Positions 18,095 through 26,307 of a stretch of 64,000 bases of DNA are shown piece by piece (position 1 is the first letter of the stretch; every line of letters begins with the position of its first letter). The notes under the pieces were generated by a model, which made no database searches, was not told where the DNA came from, and saw only the letters and a list, made by a program, of their open reading frames with translations. The DNA is from an uncultured Lentisphaeria bacterium (lineage in GTDB: Bacteria; Verrucomicrobiota; Lentisphaeria; Victivallales; UBA1829): positions 42,993-106,992 of the forward strand of contig CAJKAR010000010.1 in NCBI GenBank assembly GCA_905197955.1. Direction: 5' to 3'. The position numbers and the translations under genes are program-made.

Positions 18095-19027
18095 TTAGCG
18101 CGCTTTTTTATATACTTTGCCGAAGACCTTCATAACCTGCTGAAGATCGCTCCAGGCATCTTTCTTTCCCGCTTCATAGCGGAGAAGATAGGCCGGATGA
18201 AAGGTCGGCATGACCATGATCCCCCGGTAGTCGAGCCAGTGCCCGCGCATGCGCATGATGCCGCTGCGGTTCAGCAGACCTTTCAGCGCCACGCTGCCGA
18301 GAAGAACGATCACTTTCGGGCGGACCAGTTCAATCTGCCGCAGAAGATACGGCAGACAGGAAGCCATCTCGTCATCAGTCGGATTCCGGTTCCCCGGCGG
18401 ACGGCATTTCACGATATTGGCAATATAGACCTCCTCGCGTTTGAACTGCATGGCGGCGATCATCTTTGAGAGGAGCTGTCCGGCTTTTCCGACAAACGGG
18501 ACTCCCTGTGCATCCTCATCCGCTCCCGGTCCTTCGCCGATGAACATCAGTTCCGCGTGTTCGTTTCCATCGGCGAAAACCACATTGGTTCTGGTTTCGC
18601 AGAGACGGCATCCGCGGCAACGGGATGTCGCGATCCGCAGCTGGTTCCAGTCCATTGCCGCAATCGCTTCCGGAGAGGGAGGAAGATCCCTTCTCTGCGG
18701 GGATTCCGCGGGAGTCTCCGCCTCCGTGACCGGAGCATGAGGCTGCTCCATGACCCGGCGCTGAGAGTTGAACTGAGCGTTGAGCGGAGCGGAATGCTGC
18801 TCCGGATGCGGAACGGCGTGAGTGGAGCGGATCTCTCCGGACGGAGGGAGGGAGCTCCGGAGTCCCTGCGTGTCCTGCTGTTGCAGGGGTTTCCGGGAGT
18901 GTTCCGGCCGGGAGGAGGTGGAAACGTTTGCAAAGAACTCCTTCAGATGGTTGCTGCTGACAAACACGTTGCCGTATTGATCCTTCTCACTTTGCAGGCA
19001 TTGAATGATTTCATCGAAGATGTCCAT
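18095..19027 (-). CDS. Type-4 uracil-DNA glycosylase, iron-sulfur type
   Basis: This 310-residue enzyme removes uracil from DNA. The catalytic domain is residues about 115-305. Four Cys ligate a 4Fe-4S cluster: CRGC in SRCRGCRLCETRT, then VKC, followed after 15 residues by SC. The active-site motif is GEGPGADEDAQGVPFVGKAG, and the second motif is FHPAYLLR. The first 110 residues are an unusual Gln/Ser/Pro/His-rich extension without clear fold, longer than in typical family members (about 200 residues in total). A promoter lies at 19057-19085. It heads a run of four minus-strand genes. Confidence 0.92.
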   Translation of the reverse strand: MDIFDEIIQCLQSEKDQYGNVFVSSNHLKEFFANVSTSSRPEHSRKPLQQQDTQGLRSSLPPSGEIRSTHAVPHPEQHSAPLNAQFNSQRRVMEQPHAPVTEAETPAESPQRRDLPPSPEAIAAMDWNQLRIATSRCRGCRLCETRTNVVFADGNEHAELMFIGEGPGADEDAQGVPFVGKAGQLLSKMIAAMQFKREEVYIANIVKCRPPGNRNPTDDEMASCLPYLLRQIELVRPKVIVLLGSVALKGLLNRSGIMRMRGHWLDYRGIMVMPTFHPAYLLRYEAGKKDAWSDLQQVMKVFGKVYKKAR

Positions 19028-19056
19028 AAATTTCCGGAGCTCCTTTGTTCCCGCCT

Positions 19057-19085
19057 AATGTATTACGGGGGAGGGGGTCTTTCAA
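19057..19085 (-). promoter_or_regulatory. Candidate promoter of the uracil-DNA glycosylase operon
   Basis: Minus strand TTGAAA (19080-19085), 17 bases, TACATT (19057-19062), 30 bases before the start codon. The divergent helicase gene must start its own transcript in the same 180-base gap; no convincing plus-strand promoter was seen there. Confidence 0.5.
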
Positions 19086-19206
19086 GGCGAAAAGCAAAAA
19101 TAATTTGTCCGGAAGCAAAATTTTCAGAAAAAATCCTTTTTTCCGCTTTTATATCGGGCAAAACAGAGATACATTACCGTTTTGTGTAGTTGTGATTGAT
19201 TGGGGT

Positions 19207-22200
19207 ATGCACAAGATGGGGCCGAGTTTTGAATCAGTTTTAATGCAGAGAGCCTCCAAGGAGGTTTTCAAAAAGGGGAAAGCGCTTCTGAAGTCCGGGG
19301 AACTGCTTTGCTGTCATGAAACCCTGCCGGGCGTTCTGCGGGCGGTGTTCCGCGATTCCAAGGGGAACGTCTCCCGCGTGGAGGTGAAGGGCTTTCCGGA
19401 TGGCCCATATTCCGCTTCCTGTTCCTGCGAGACGAATCCGAATGCTTTCTGCTGTCACGCCATGGCCGCATGCCTGCATCATGCGAAGTACACGATCAAA
19501 CCGCAGGAGGAGCAGGTCGCCGACGGTCCCGCGCAGTATGCCGGATTGAAATTTGCCGGACTTCCGGAACTTCTCCAGCAGGTTCTCAATCCGCCGGAAG
19601 CCACCGTTTCCATCAATGCCGAATCCGATTTTCCTCACATGCCGAGCAAGTGGGAGCGGACCCTTTTTACCGTGACTCTCCGCTGGAACAACCGGGATTA
19701 TGCCGGAAATCTGAATAATCTGCGTCAGCTTCATTTCGGGAAAAATCTGGCGGTTTCGCTTCAGCTGAATTCGTTTCCGCAGCAGGACCGGCAGATCATC
19801 CGCTACCTTGCCATCAACGCCCAGCAGGACGGGACAAAACTCTCCCTGGATGCCGAGGAGACTGCTGAGTTCTTTCACTGTCTGATTGATTTTCAGCGCT
19901 TCTTCCGGATGAAGGAGAAGGTCGTGATTCACAAGGACCATGCCGAACCCGCGCTTCTGGTGGAGGACGCCGGAAGCGGATGCATTCTCCGTTCCGCGAT
20001 CATTGTCAAGGGCGTTCCGCTGCCGCTGAAGGATGTGAAGGTGGTTGCCGGCCGGGCAGGATGCTGGGTGGGAATGCTTGGGGAATACTGGTGGATCTGT
20101 GCGCAGGCGGATGTGTCGTGGATCCGGAATTTCCTGCGGACCACGGTGCAGCCGTGCGACAGAAAGTCCGCGGCGATTCTGGTCAAGTCCGAATGGCTCC
20201 CCGTGAAGATCATTGAAACAGGGAACGTGCGAGTGTCCCAGCGCAGATTCAAACCGTTTTTCGATGGAGGTCTGCGGGTTGACGGCGCACTCGAAATCGA
20301 GGTCCTGTTTGATTACGACGGCCACCTCTGCAAAGGCGATCAGGAACGCCTGGCTCAGCAGGACGGCGTTTACTGGCGGCGCGATTCCGCCGGCGAAGCG
20401 GCAGTGGTACGCGAGCTCATGAACTTCGGATTCAAAATGACCCGGGGCGGGGAGAGCGGGGATCCGGAAACAAAACTGCTGCTCCGCGACCGGGAGGCGA
20501 TCGGCGTGTTTGTCGATGAACTCATTCCCGGATGGATGGGGAGCCGGCGCAAATTTGCCATGTCGTCATCGCTGGCGATGCTCTGCGGCGATGCCTCTTC
20601 GCTGAAAATCGACTGCTCCGTGGAAGAGTCAACCGATGTCTCGTTCGATCTCAAAGTCTCCCTGCGCGGAGCGGGTGTTCCGGTTCGCTGGCGGGATCTG
20701 GTCCGCGCGGCGGAACACAACGAACTCTTTCTTTCTTCCGGTTCGGCTCTTCTGATCAAGATTCCGCCGCAGCTGCGCCGCCTTGCCGCCGGAATGGCGG
20801 ATGCGGTTTCACCAGTTCCCGGAAAGGAACTGAAAACTGGAGAGCTTTCAGAAGTGCTCCGCATGATTCGTCCGGCGGCCTATCACTGGGCGCGGCTTGC
20901 GGATGGAATTCCGGGTGCCGTGCCCGTGGAATTCCTGCGTCTGAAGCTCGATTTCGATACTGCCGTTCAGGAAAAATCGGCACAGGATCTGATGATTCCG
21001 GCAGGACTCTTCCGGGGCGAACTGCGGAACTATCAGATGCAGGGTGTCCGATGGCTCTCCGCCATGGGGAAGCGCGGATGCAATCTGGTGCTCGCCGATG
21101 AGATGGGGCTGGGTAAGACAATTCAGACGCTTGCGCTGCTGGCATCGGATGTGACGGAGAATCTGCCGGCGCTCATCATCTGCCCGACAAGTCTGATCGA
21201 CAACTGGGCGCGCGAGGCTGCGCGTTTCACTCCGGAACTGAAATGTCAGGTGATTTGCGGCAACGACCGCAAATCGCTCTGGGACAAGGCAATGGCATAC
21301 GATATCTGCATCACCTCCTACAGCCTTGCAAGACGCGATGCCGAGTTCCTGCGGGAAGTCAGCTTCCAGTATCTGATTCTCGATGAGGCCCAGCATATCA
21401 AGAATCCGAATACGGCCAATGCGCAGACCTGCAAACTGATCCGCTCGAAGCATCGGCTGGTGCTGACCGGTACGCCGCTGGAAAATACGCCGGAGGATCT
21501 CTGGTCAATCTTTGATTTTCTTCATCACGGTTTTCTGGGATCTCTTTCATCGTTTCGTAACCGGTATGTCAGCAATCCGTCGCCGGAGATTCTGAAGGAT
21601 CTTGCCGACCGGATCGCGCCGTTCATGCTGCGTCGCAAGAAGGCCGATGTCAGCCGGGAACTGCCCGCCAAACAGGAACAGGTGCTCTACTGCCGGATGG
21701 GGGCGGCTCAGAGGGCCTTTTACGAGAAGTTCCGTCTGGAGGGCCGTGCTCTGGCGGAGCGGATCCGTTCCACGAAGGGATCGCATTTCGAGATGCTCAG
21801 CGCACTGCTGCGTCTGCGGCAGATCTGCTGCGATCCGTCGCTGCTGCCGCCGAACCTGAGCGAAGGCGTTACGGAATCGGCCAAAATGGAACTGCTGAAG
21901 GAACTCTTGCTGGAATCGGTGGACAGCGGTCACAAGGTGTTGCTGTTCAGCCAGTTCACATCGCTGCTGAGAATCATCCGCTCCTGGATGGATTCGACCG
22001 GAATGAAGTACGAATATCTCGACGGTTCCACAACGGACCGCATGGAACATGTGGACAACTTCAACAATTCGCCGGATATTCCGGTGTTTCTGTTGAGTCT
22101 GAAGGCGGGAGGAGTCGGTTTGAATCTGAGTTCCGCGGATACGGTTATCATCTACGATCCGTGGTGGAATCCTGCTGCGGAGGCGCAGGCGGAAGACCGC

Positions 22201-22383
22201 AGTCACCGGATCGGACAGACCAAGGCAGTCACCTGCATCAAGCTGATTGTGGAGGATTCCATCGAGGAAAAAGTCCTGGAACTCCAGAAGGTCAAGGCGG
22301 ATCTCTTTGAAAATCTTGTGGAATCGCCGACAGAGGCAATGCGCTCAATCTCCATGGAAGATATCGAGTTCCTGCTGAATTGA
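19207..22383 (+). CDS. SWIM zinc-finger SNF2-family helicase
   Basis: This is a 1,058-residue ATP-dependent DNA translocase with the start placed at the ATG at 19207. The frame stays open to 19045, but those codons overlap promoter sequence and are basic and low in family resemblance. A SWIM motif (CSC, seven residues, CCH) lies at residues about 71-84. Helicase motif I is ADEMGLGKTIQT near 628, motif II is DEAQ near 724, and motif III is LTGTPLEN. The C-terminal helicase lobe ends with AGGVGLNLSSADTVIIYDPWWN and DRSHRIGQT, residues about 900-1031. This is the bacterial SWIM-SNF2 (RapA/HepA-like) arrangement, linked to transcription recycling or DNA repair. It sits divergently from uracil-DNA glycosylase. 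Confidence 0.92.
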   Translation: MHKMGPSFESVLMQRASKEVFKKGKALLKSGELLCCHETLPGVLRAVFRDSKGNVSRVEVKGFPDGPYSASCSCETNPNAFCCHAMAACLHHAKYTIKPQEEQVADGPAQYAGLKFAGLPELLQQVLNPPEATVSINAESDFPHMPSKWERTLFTVTLRWNNRDYAGNLNNLRQLHFGKNLAVSLQLNSFPQQDRQIIRYLAINAQQDGTKLSLDAEETAEFFHCLIDFQRFFRMKEKVVIHKDHAEPALLVEDAGSGCILRSAIIVKGVPLPLKDVKVVAGRAGCWVGMLGEYWWICAQADVSWIRNFLRTTVQPCDRKSAAILVKSEWLPVKIIETGNVRVSQRRFKPFFDGGLRVDGALEIEVLFDYDGHLCKGDQERLAQQDGVYWRRDSAGEAAVVRELMNFGFKMTRGGESGDPETKLLLRDREAIGVFVDELIPGWMGSRRKFAMSSSLAMLCGDASSLKIDCSVEESTDVSFDLKVSLRGAGVPVRWRDLVRAAEHNELFLSSGSALLIKIPPQLRRLAAGMADAVSPVPGKELKTGELSEVLRMIRPAAYHWARLADGIPGAVPVEFLRLKLDFDTAVQEKSAQDLMIPAGLFRGELRNYQMQGVRWLSAMGKRGCNLVLADEMGLGKTIQTLALLASDVTENLPALIICPTSLIDNWAREAARFTPELKCQVICGNDRKSLWDKAMAYDICITSYSLARRDAEFLREVSFQYLILDEAQHIKNPNTANAQTCKLIRSKHRLVLTGTPLENTPEDLWSIFDFLHHGFLGSLSSFRNRYVSNPSPEILKDLADRIAPFMLRRKKADVSRELPAKQEQVLYCRMGAAQRAFYEKFRLEGRALAERIRSTKGSHFEMLSALLRLRQICCDPSLLPPNLSEGVTESAKMELLKELLLESVDSGHKVLLFSQFTSLLRIIRSWMDSTGMKYEYLDGSTTDRMEHVDNFNNSPDIPVFLLSLKAGGVGLNLSSADTVIIYDPWWNPAAEAQAEDRSHRIGQTKAVTCIKLIVEDSIEEKVLELQKVKADLFENLVESPTEAMRSISMEDIEFLLN

Positions 22384-22384
22384 T

Positions 22385-22413
22385 TTGACTTCTCCTGAAA
22401 AGCGGAGTATCTT
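22385..22413 (+). promoter_or_regulatory. Promoter of glycyl-tRNA synthetase
   Basis: TTGACT (22385-22390), 17 bases, TATCTT (22408-22413). The 51-base leader ends with the ribosome site AAGGAG at 22451-22456, eight bases before the ATG. I see no T-box or glycine riboswitch in it. Confidence 0.75.
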
Positions 22414-22464
22414 ATCGATCGACTGTTTTCAAAATCAATTCAACATTTTAAGGAGATAATAGAG

Positions 22465-23799
22465 ATGGAAATCACCACGGAAGGCGATTTGATGGAAAAA
22501 ATTGTCACGCTGTGCAAACGGCGCGGCTTTGTTTTTCAGAGTTCGGAAATCTACGGAGGGTTCAACGGATTCTGGGATTATGGTCCGTACGGAGTCGCCA
22601 TGAAAAAGGCGATCGAAAAGCTCTGGTGGAGCGAGATGGTCGAAAAACGCGAGAATGTGGTCGGCCTCGATTCCACAATTATCTGCCATCCGAAGGTCTG
22701 GAAAGCATCCGGACACATCGACCGCTTTGGCGACATCATGTGCGACTGCAAAGACTGCAAAGCGCGTCACCGTGTCGATCAGATGCCCGATCCGAAAGTC
22801 TGTCCGATCTGCGGTTCCACGAATCTGACACCGCCGCGGGAATTCAATCTGATGATGAAGACCTATGTCGGTCCTGTTTTCGACGACGAGCATGTGGCTT
22901 ATCTCCGTGCTGAGACCTGCCAGCCGATCTTTGTCGATTTCCACCTGATCCGCATTGCAACGCGCATGCAGCTTCCGTTCGGAATAGCCCAGATTGGTAA
23001 ATCGTTCCGTAACGAGATCACGCCCCGCATGTTCACGTTCCGGTCCCGCGAATTCTCCCAGATGGAAATGGAATTCTTCTGCAGCGAGGAGGAGTCGATG
23101 GAGTGGTACAAGTTCTGGAAGGAAGCTCGCTACAATTATTACCGCAATCTTCTGGAGTTCCGCGAGGACGAGATTCAGTTCCACGATCACGACAAACTGG
23201 CGCACTATGCTAAGGCCGCGGTTGATATCGAATTCAAATTCCCGTTCGGATGGGGGGAACTCGAAGGAATTCATCATCGTGGAACATGGGATATGTCGCG
23301 TCATCAGGAGTTCTCCTGTCAGAATCTTGAATATTTCGATCAGGCGACCGGGAAAAAATATCTGCCGACCGTGGTCGAGACCTCTGTCGGACTTGACAGA
23401 ACCTTCCTTGCGGTTCTTGCTCACGCCTATGACGAGGAGAAAGCGCCGACCAAGAAGGAGGGCATCGATGAGGATGTCCGTATTGTTCTCCACATTCCTG
23501 CGCGCATCGCGCCGGTGCAGGTTGCAGTTCTGCCGCTCTCCAAGAAGCTCAATGACAAGGCTGCGGCTCTCCAGAAGGATCTCTGGAACTACTATCGCAC
23601 AGAGTTGGATCTGACCGGAAATATCGGAAAACGCTATCGCCGTCAGGACGAGATCGGAACACCCTACTGCGTCACTTACGACTTCGAATCTGACAACGAC
23701 AATGCCGTGACGGTTCGCGATCGTGATACCATGGCTCAGGAACGCGTTTCCCTTTCCAATCTGAAGGCCTATCTTGATAAAAAAGTCCTTGGATATTGA
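22465..23799 (+). CDS. glyQS: Glycine--tRNA ligase, dimeric (eukaryote/archaeal-like) type
   Basis: This 444-residue class II synthetase charges tRNA-Gly. Motifs run in order: EIYGGFNGFWDYGPYGVAMK near the N-terminus, a zinc-like Cys set (CDCKDC and CPIC, residues about 92-115), motif 2 around GKSFRNEITPR, and motif 3 as SVGLDRTFLAVL. The C-terminal anticodon-binding domain starts near residue 345 (IAPVQVAVLPLSKK) and ends with ERVSLSNLKAYLDKK. This single-chain alpha2 form differs from the alpha2beta2 enzyme of E. coli. It is monocistronic, with its own promoter and a strong terminator at 23828-23871. Confidence 0.97.
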   Translation: MEITTEGDLMEKIVTLCKRRGFVFQSSEIYGGFNGFWDYGPYGVAMKKAIEKLWWSEMVEKRENVVGLDSTIICHPKVWKASGHIDRFGDIMCDCKDCKARHRVDQMPDPKVCPICGSTNLTPPREFNLMMKTYVGPVFDDEHVAYLRAETCQPIFVDFHLIRIATRMQLPFGIAQIGKSFRNEITPRMFTFRSREFSQMEMEFFCSEEESMEWYKFWKEARYNYYRNLLEFREDEIQFHDHDKLAHYAKAAVDIEFKFPFGWGELEGIHHRGTWDMSRHQEFSCQNLEYFDQATGKKYLPTVVETSVGLDRTFLAVLAHAYDEEKAPTKKEGIDEDVRIVLHIPARIAPVQVAVLPLSKKLNDKAAALQKDLWNYYRTELDLTGNIGKRYRRQDEIGTPYCVTYDFESDNDNAVTVRDRDTMAQERVSLSNLKAYLDKKVLGY

Positions 23800-23827
23800 G
23801 ATCCGTTATTCCGCAAAATAAAAACAG

Positions 23828-23871
23828 ACCTCTGCTTTTGTTCTGAATACAGAAGCAGAGGTTTTTCTTTT
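23828..23871 (+). terminator. Rho-independent terminator of glyQS
   Basis: ACCTCTGCTT pairs with AAGCAGAGGT across a 14-base loop and is followed by TTTTCTTTTT, 28 bases after the stop codon. Confidence 0.9.
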
Positions 23872-23910
23872 TGTTTCCATCAATCCATATTGCAATCATA
23901 CGAAGTAGGA

Positions 23911-24012
23911 GCCTTTGCGATTTATGCAAAGGCGTCAAAAGTTTAGGGAAAGAGGGGAGCGCGAGGGGAGAAGAACCGCTTTTCAAAGCGGTTTGCTCCT
24001 CTCGCATTTTTT
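23911..24012 (+). repeat. Two further hairpins forming the 5' half of the structured element
   Basis: First hairpin: GCCTTTGC/GCAAAGGC (23911-23933, seven-base loop). Second: a nested stem GCGAGGGGAG/CTCCTCTCGC (23961-23970 with 23996-24005, one G-U pair) that encloses AACCGCTTT/AAAGCGGTT. TTTTTTA follows, giving terminator form. They directly precede the copy B hairpins. In all, the 333-base gap 23800-24132 holds a terminator and six hairpins but no gene. Confidence 0.55.
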
Positions 24013-24026
24013 ATAAAAAGCGTTTC

Positions 24027-24083
24027 GTGCTATGCACGACCAGCGTCTCGCCGCTGGACCGCGACAAGGACACAGTCCTTGAC
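24027..24083. repeat. Structured intergenic repeat, copy B (three hairpins)
   Basis: GTGC/GCAC (24027-24037), CCAGC/GCTGG (24040-24057) and CAAGGAC/GTCCTTG (24065-24081) follow each other exactly as in copy A. The words CGACCAGC and GCTGGACCG and the ACC after stems two and three are shared. The outer stems have other bases that still pair. A fourth stem, AAAAATGC/GCATTTTT (24089-24108), follows and could terminate the minus-strand gene ending at 24133. Confidence 0.6.
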
Positions 24084-24088
24084 CCGAG

Positions 24089-24108
24089 AAAAATGCATAC
24101 GCATTTTT
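24089..24108 (-). terminator. Likely terminator of the GHL6 glycosidase gene
   Basis: AAAAATGC and GCATTTTT pair perfectly around a four-base loop. Read on the minus strand the stem ends in a T-run, 25 bases beyond the stop codon. Confidence 0.55.
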
Positions 24109-24132
24109 CCGTTATAAGATTGTTTGATTATT

Positions 24133-26136
24133 TTAGAATGCAAGTTCCACCATACTGTGACAAGTGAAAGCAGGTACTTCAAAAGAGAGTCGTCCATCTA
24201 CATAAGAGAATTTCAGCTCTTCGCCCTTCGGAACTAGTCGGACATTGTGAACGGTTTCCGGCAGTTTCAGACTGACCGTGACCGGACCGGTTGGATTCAG
24301 ATCTTCAATCACTTCGATTGCCGCTCTTCCAGTAGTTGTTCCGCCGGAAAGATTCACGACCCCGCCGCGCAGAATCGTATTGGCATAGAGAAGATGCAGA
24401 ATATAACGCGCTTCCTTTTTCTGTTTCATCAGAGTGATACGTCCCTGAGAAGGCAGTCCAGAGAGATCCACCTGCTCCTCTTTTCCCAGGAAGCGACGAA
24501 TCGCTTTCATGATATACTGCTTCACAGCCGCCTCTCCATAGGCGCGATAGATCGAAAAGACCGGATGCGCGAAATAGAGAATGCGTTCGGTCAACACACC
24601 CGCATCATAACCGGATGCCTCCGTCCGGTTTGGTGTGTGCTGATGACTGCTGAAATGTTCAAAGGTTCGATTGAAATAGGGATCATAAATCTCGCCGAGG
24701 GATATTCCTCCTGTCACCTTGATTCTTTGAGACGCAAGATACATGACAAAAGGTGTATGGACGTAATCCGGCGCAAAATCATCCGCCGCTTTCACATAGT
24801 CGGGCTGATAAGGACTGGTACCTTCATGAACGACCGGCAGATCGAAAACAAATTCATCCTTGTCGAGAGCCATTCCGCTGGTTCCGGAAAGGATCAGTTT
24901 TCCGCCGTTTTTCATGAACGTATCGAGTTTTGAGCGGAGTTTTTCCGAGATGCGGACCTCATCGGGGAGAAGCAGGAACTTGTATTTGTTCCAGTCCATT
25001 TCCGTATCGACAAGATCGAAAGGCAGATGCGATTCCAGCAGGACCCTGGAAGCTCCGACATCTCCCGGCAGTTCCCGTCCCGTGACCTGCCGTTCCGGTG
25101 TAAATCCGCTGAGAATGGCAATTTCCGCCGCCGATTCGGCTCCTTCACACCACGCTTCCTTTTGCCGGACCTCCCGATAGGCCGCTCCGATGATCTCATA
25201 GGTGCTGCTGTCCAGCTTGCCCGATGGATGCAGCTGATCGCCGACGCTGCATTTGGATCCATTTGCAATCATGGCCGCACACTCGTAACGGAGAGCGTTC
25301 GGATGTTTGAATCCGCCGAACTCTCCCCAGGTGGTCTGAAATTTGCCGGTCATTCCGAGAAACTCCATGCCAAGATTCCGGACGTAAGCGGCGGACATCG
25401 GATAATGATCGTATCCCCATCCGCCGGTCGGCAGGGATTCAAGTTCCAGATGGCTGAAATAGGGAAGAATTTCCCGGTTGCCGATCGTGACATGTCCTGA
25501 ATTATGGAAAATCGGCATATCGGGATTTTTCCATTTTGCCGCTTCATACGTCTTCTGGTAATAGTTCAGCAGAACTTTTTTTGCATAAGCGCGGCGATCC
25601 TCCTCCTGCCGTGGATCGAGTCCGCTTTCGAGCATTCCCTTCATGCAATGCCGACAGCAGCACTGTCCCTGGTGGATGATGTCGGTGAAGATGCCGTTCG
25701 CCTCCGGAAAAAGTTCCGCTACCTCCCGGATCTGCGCGCAGAGAAACTCCAGATACGGGGAATTGAAGCACATCTTGTGAAAATGCGGATACAGCGGATC
25801 ATAAATTTTGCCCGTATAATCGATTTCTCCCCATTCCGGATGGATTTCCGATGCATAACTGTTGATGCCAGCGGTCAGATAGATCGGTGTCTTTACATCG
25901 ATTTCTTTGCATGCATCGACCTGCGCGCGCAGAAGATCGAAATTCAAATGAGGGTGGCGTGCTCCCACTTTGGTATTGTAATAGGCATAGCCGTGATGAC
26001 AGGTCGCAAACAATGTGATCGAGTTGACTTCCGCTCTTTTCAGAGTCTCCTGCCATTCTTTCTTGTTGAACTTCTCTCCGATTCCGGGAATCAGCGGAGA
26101 GGTATGAAAATCCAAATGAATCTGTCTGAAACGCAT
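24133..26136 (-). CDS. Putative glycosidase: GHL6-type barrel plus beta-galactosidase trimerisation domain
   Basis: This 667-residue protein lacks a signal peptide and should be cytosolic. Residues 1-330 form a TIM-barrel-like domain with the pattern of hypothetical glycosyl hydrolase 6 (RQIHLDFHTSPLIPGIGEKF, then TCHHGYAYYNTKVGARHPHL). A Cys/His patch (QCCCRHCMKGM, residues about 155-165) could bind metal. Residues about 345-500 are a beta-galactosidase trimerisation-like domain (FLLLPDEVRISEKLRSKL, GGKLILSGTSG), and a beta-sandwich ends the protein. The barrel resembles GH29/GH42 relatives; the substrate is unknown. It is a single-gene unit with a consensus promoter overlapped by a palindromic operator, so its expression is probably switched by a regulator encoded elsewhere. 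Confidence 0.75.
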   Translation of the reverse strand: MRFRQIHLDFHTSPLIPGIGEKFNKKEWQETLKRAEVNSITLFATCHHGYAYYNTKVGARHPHLNFDLLRAQVDACKEIDVKTPIYLTAGINSYASEIHPEWGEIDYTGKIYDPLYPHFHKMCFNSPYLEFLCAQIREVAELFPEANGIFTDIIHQGQCCCRHCMKGMLESGLDPRQEEDRRAYAKKVLLNYYQKTYEAAKWKNPDMPIFHNSGHVTIGNREILPYFSHLELESLPTGGWGYDHYPMSAAYVRNLGMEFLGMTGKFQTTWGEFGGFKHPNALRYECAAMIANGSKCSVGDQLHPSGKLDSSTYEIIGAAYREVRQKEAWCEGAESAAEIAILSGFTPERQVTGRELPGDVGASRVLLESHLPFDLVDTEMDWNKYKFLLLPDEVRISEKLRSKLDTFMKNGGKLILSGTSGMALDKDEFVFDLPVVHEGTSPYQPDYVKAADDFAPDYVHTPFVMYLASQRIKVTGGISLGEIYDPYFNRTFEHFSSHQHTPNRTEASGYDAGVLTERILYFAHPVFSIYRAYGEAAVKQYIMKAIRRFLGKEEQVDLSGLPSQGRITLMKQKKEARYILHLLYANTILRGGVVNLSGGTTTGRAAIEVIEDLNPTGPVTVSLKLPETVHNVRLVPKGEELKFSYVDGRLSFEVPAFTCHSMVELAF

Positions 26137-26159
26137 GATCGCTTTCCTTCCGTTTTATA

Positions 26160-26180
26160 GATGGTTCACTATAAACCATC
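26160..26180. promoter_or_regulatory. 21-bp palindromic operator over the -10 box
   Basis: GATGGTT and AACCATC flank seven central bases that contain the minus-strand -10 box. A bound repressor would block RNA polymerase. No regulator gene is adjacent; the binding protein is unknown. Confidence 0.65.
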
Positions 26181-26196
26181 CCTCCGGAATTGTCAA
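26168..26196 (-). promoter_or_regulatory. Promoter of the GHL6 glycosidase
   Basis: Minus strand TTGACA (26191-26196), 17 bases, TATAGT (26168-26173); transcription would start close to 26160. Confidence 0.85.
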
Positions 26197-26252
26197 AAGA
26201 AAGTGTATGAAGAAAATGGATCTTTTCTATGAAAAAAATCCATGATCTGCCA

Positions 26253-26279
26253 CAAAAAAGCCCGCCAGGGAAGCGGGCT
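26253..26279 (-). terminator. Rho-independent terminator of the gnd-lipoprotein operon
   Basis: AGCCCGC and GCGGGCT pair around a seven-base loop. On the minus strand TTTTTT follows, about 30 bases after the lipoprotein stop. Confidence 0.9.
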
Positions 26280-26307
26280 GATCAGATTCCAGTGGAAAAT
26301 TCCAGAA

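Noticed and set aside
19045..19206. An N-terminal extension of the SNF2 helicase
   Set aside because: The frame is open, but this stretch overlaps the region of the divergent promoter, is basic and unlike the family. The ATG at 19207 gives a normal start.
22414..22464. A possible T-box or glycine riboswitch before glyQS
   Set aside because: The leader is only about 45-50 bases, too short for either, and no conserved element is visible.
23672..24007. A 111-codon open frame on the minus strand over the glyQS end and the hairpins
   Set aside because: It overlaps the synthetase, its terminator and a structured repeat, and has no protein-like pattern.
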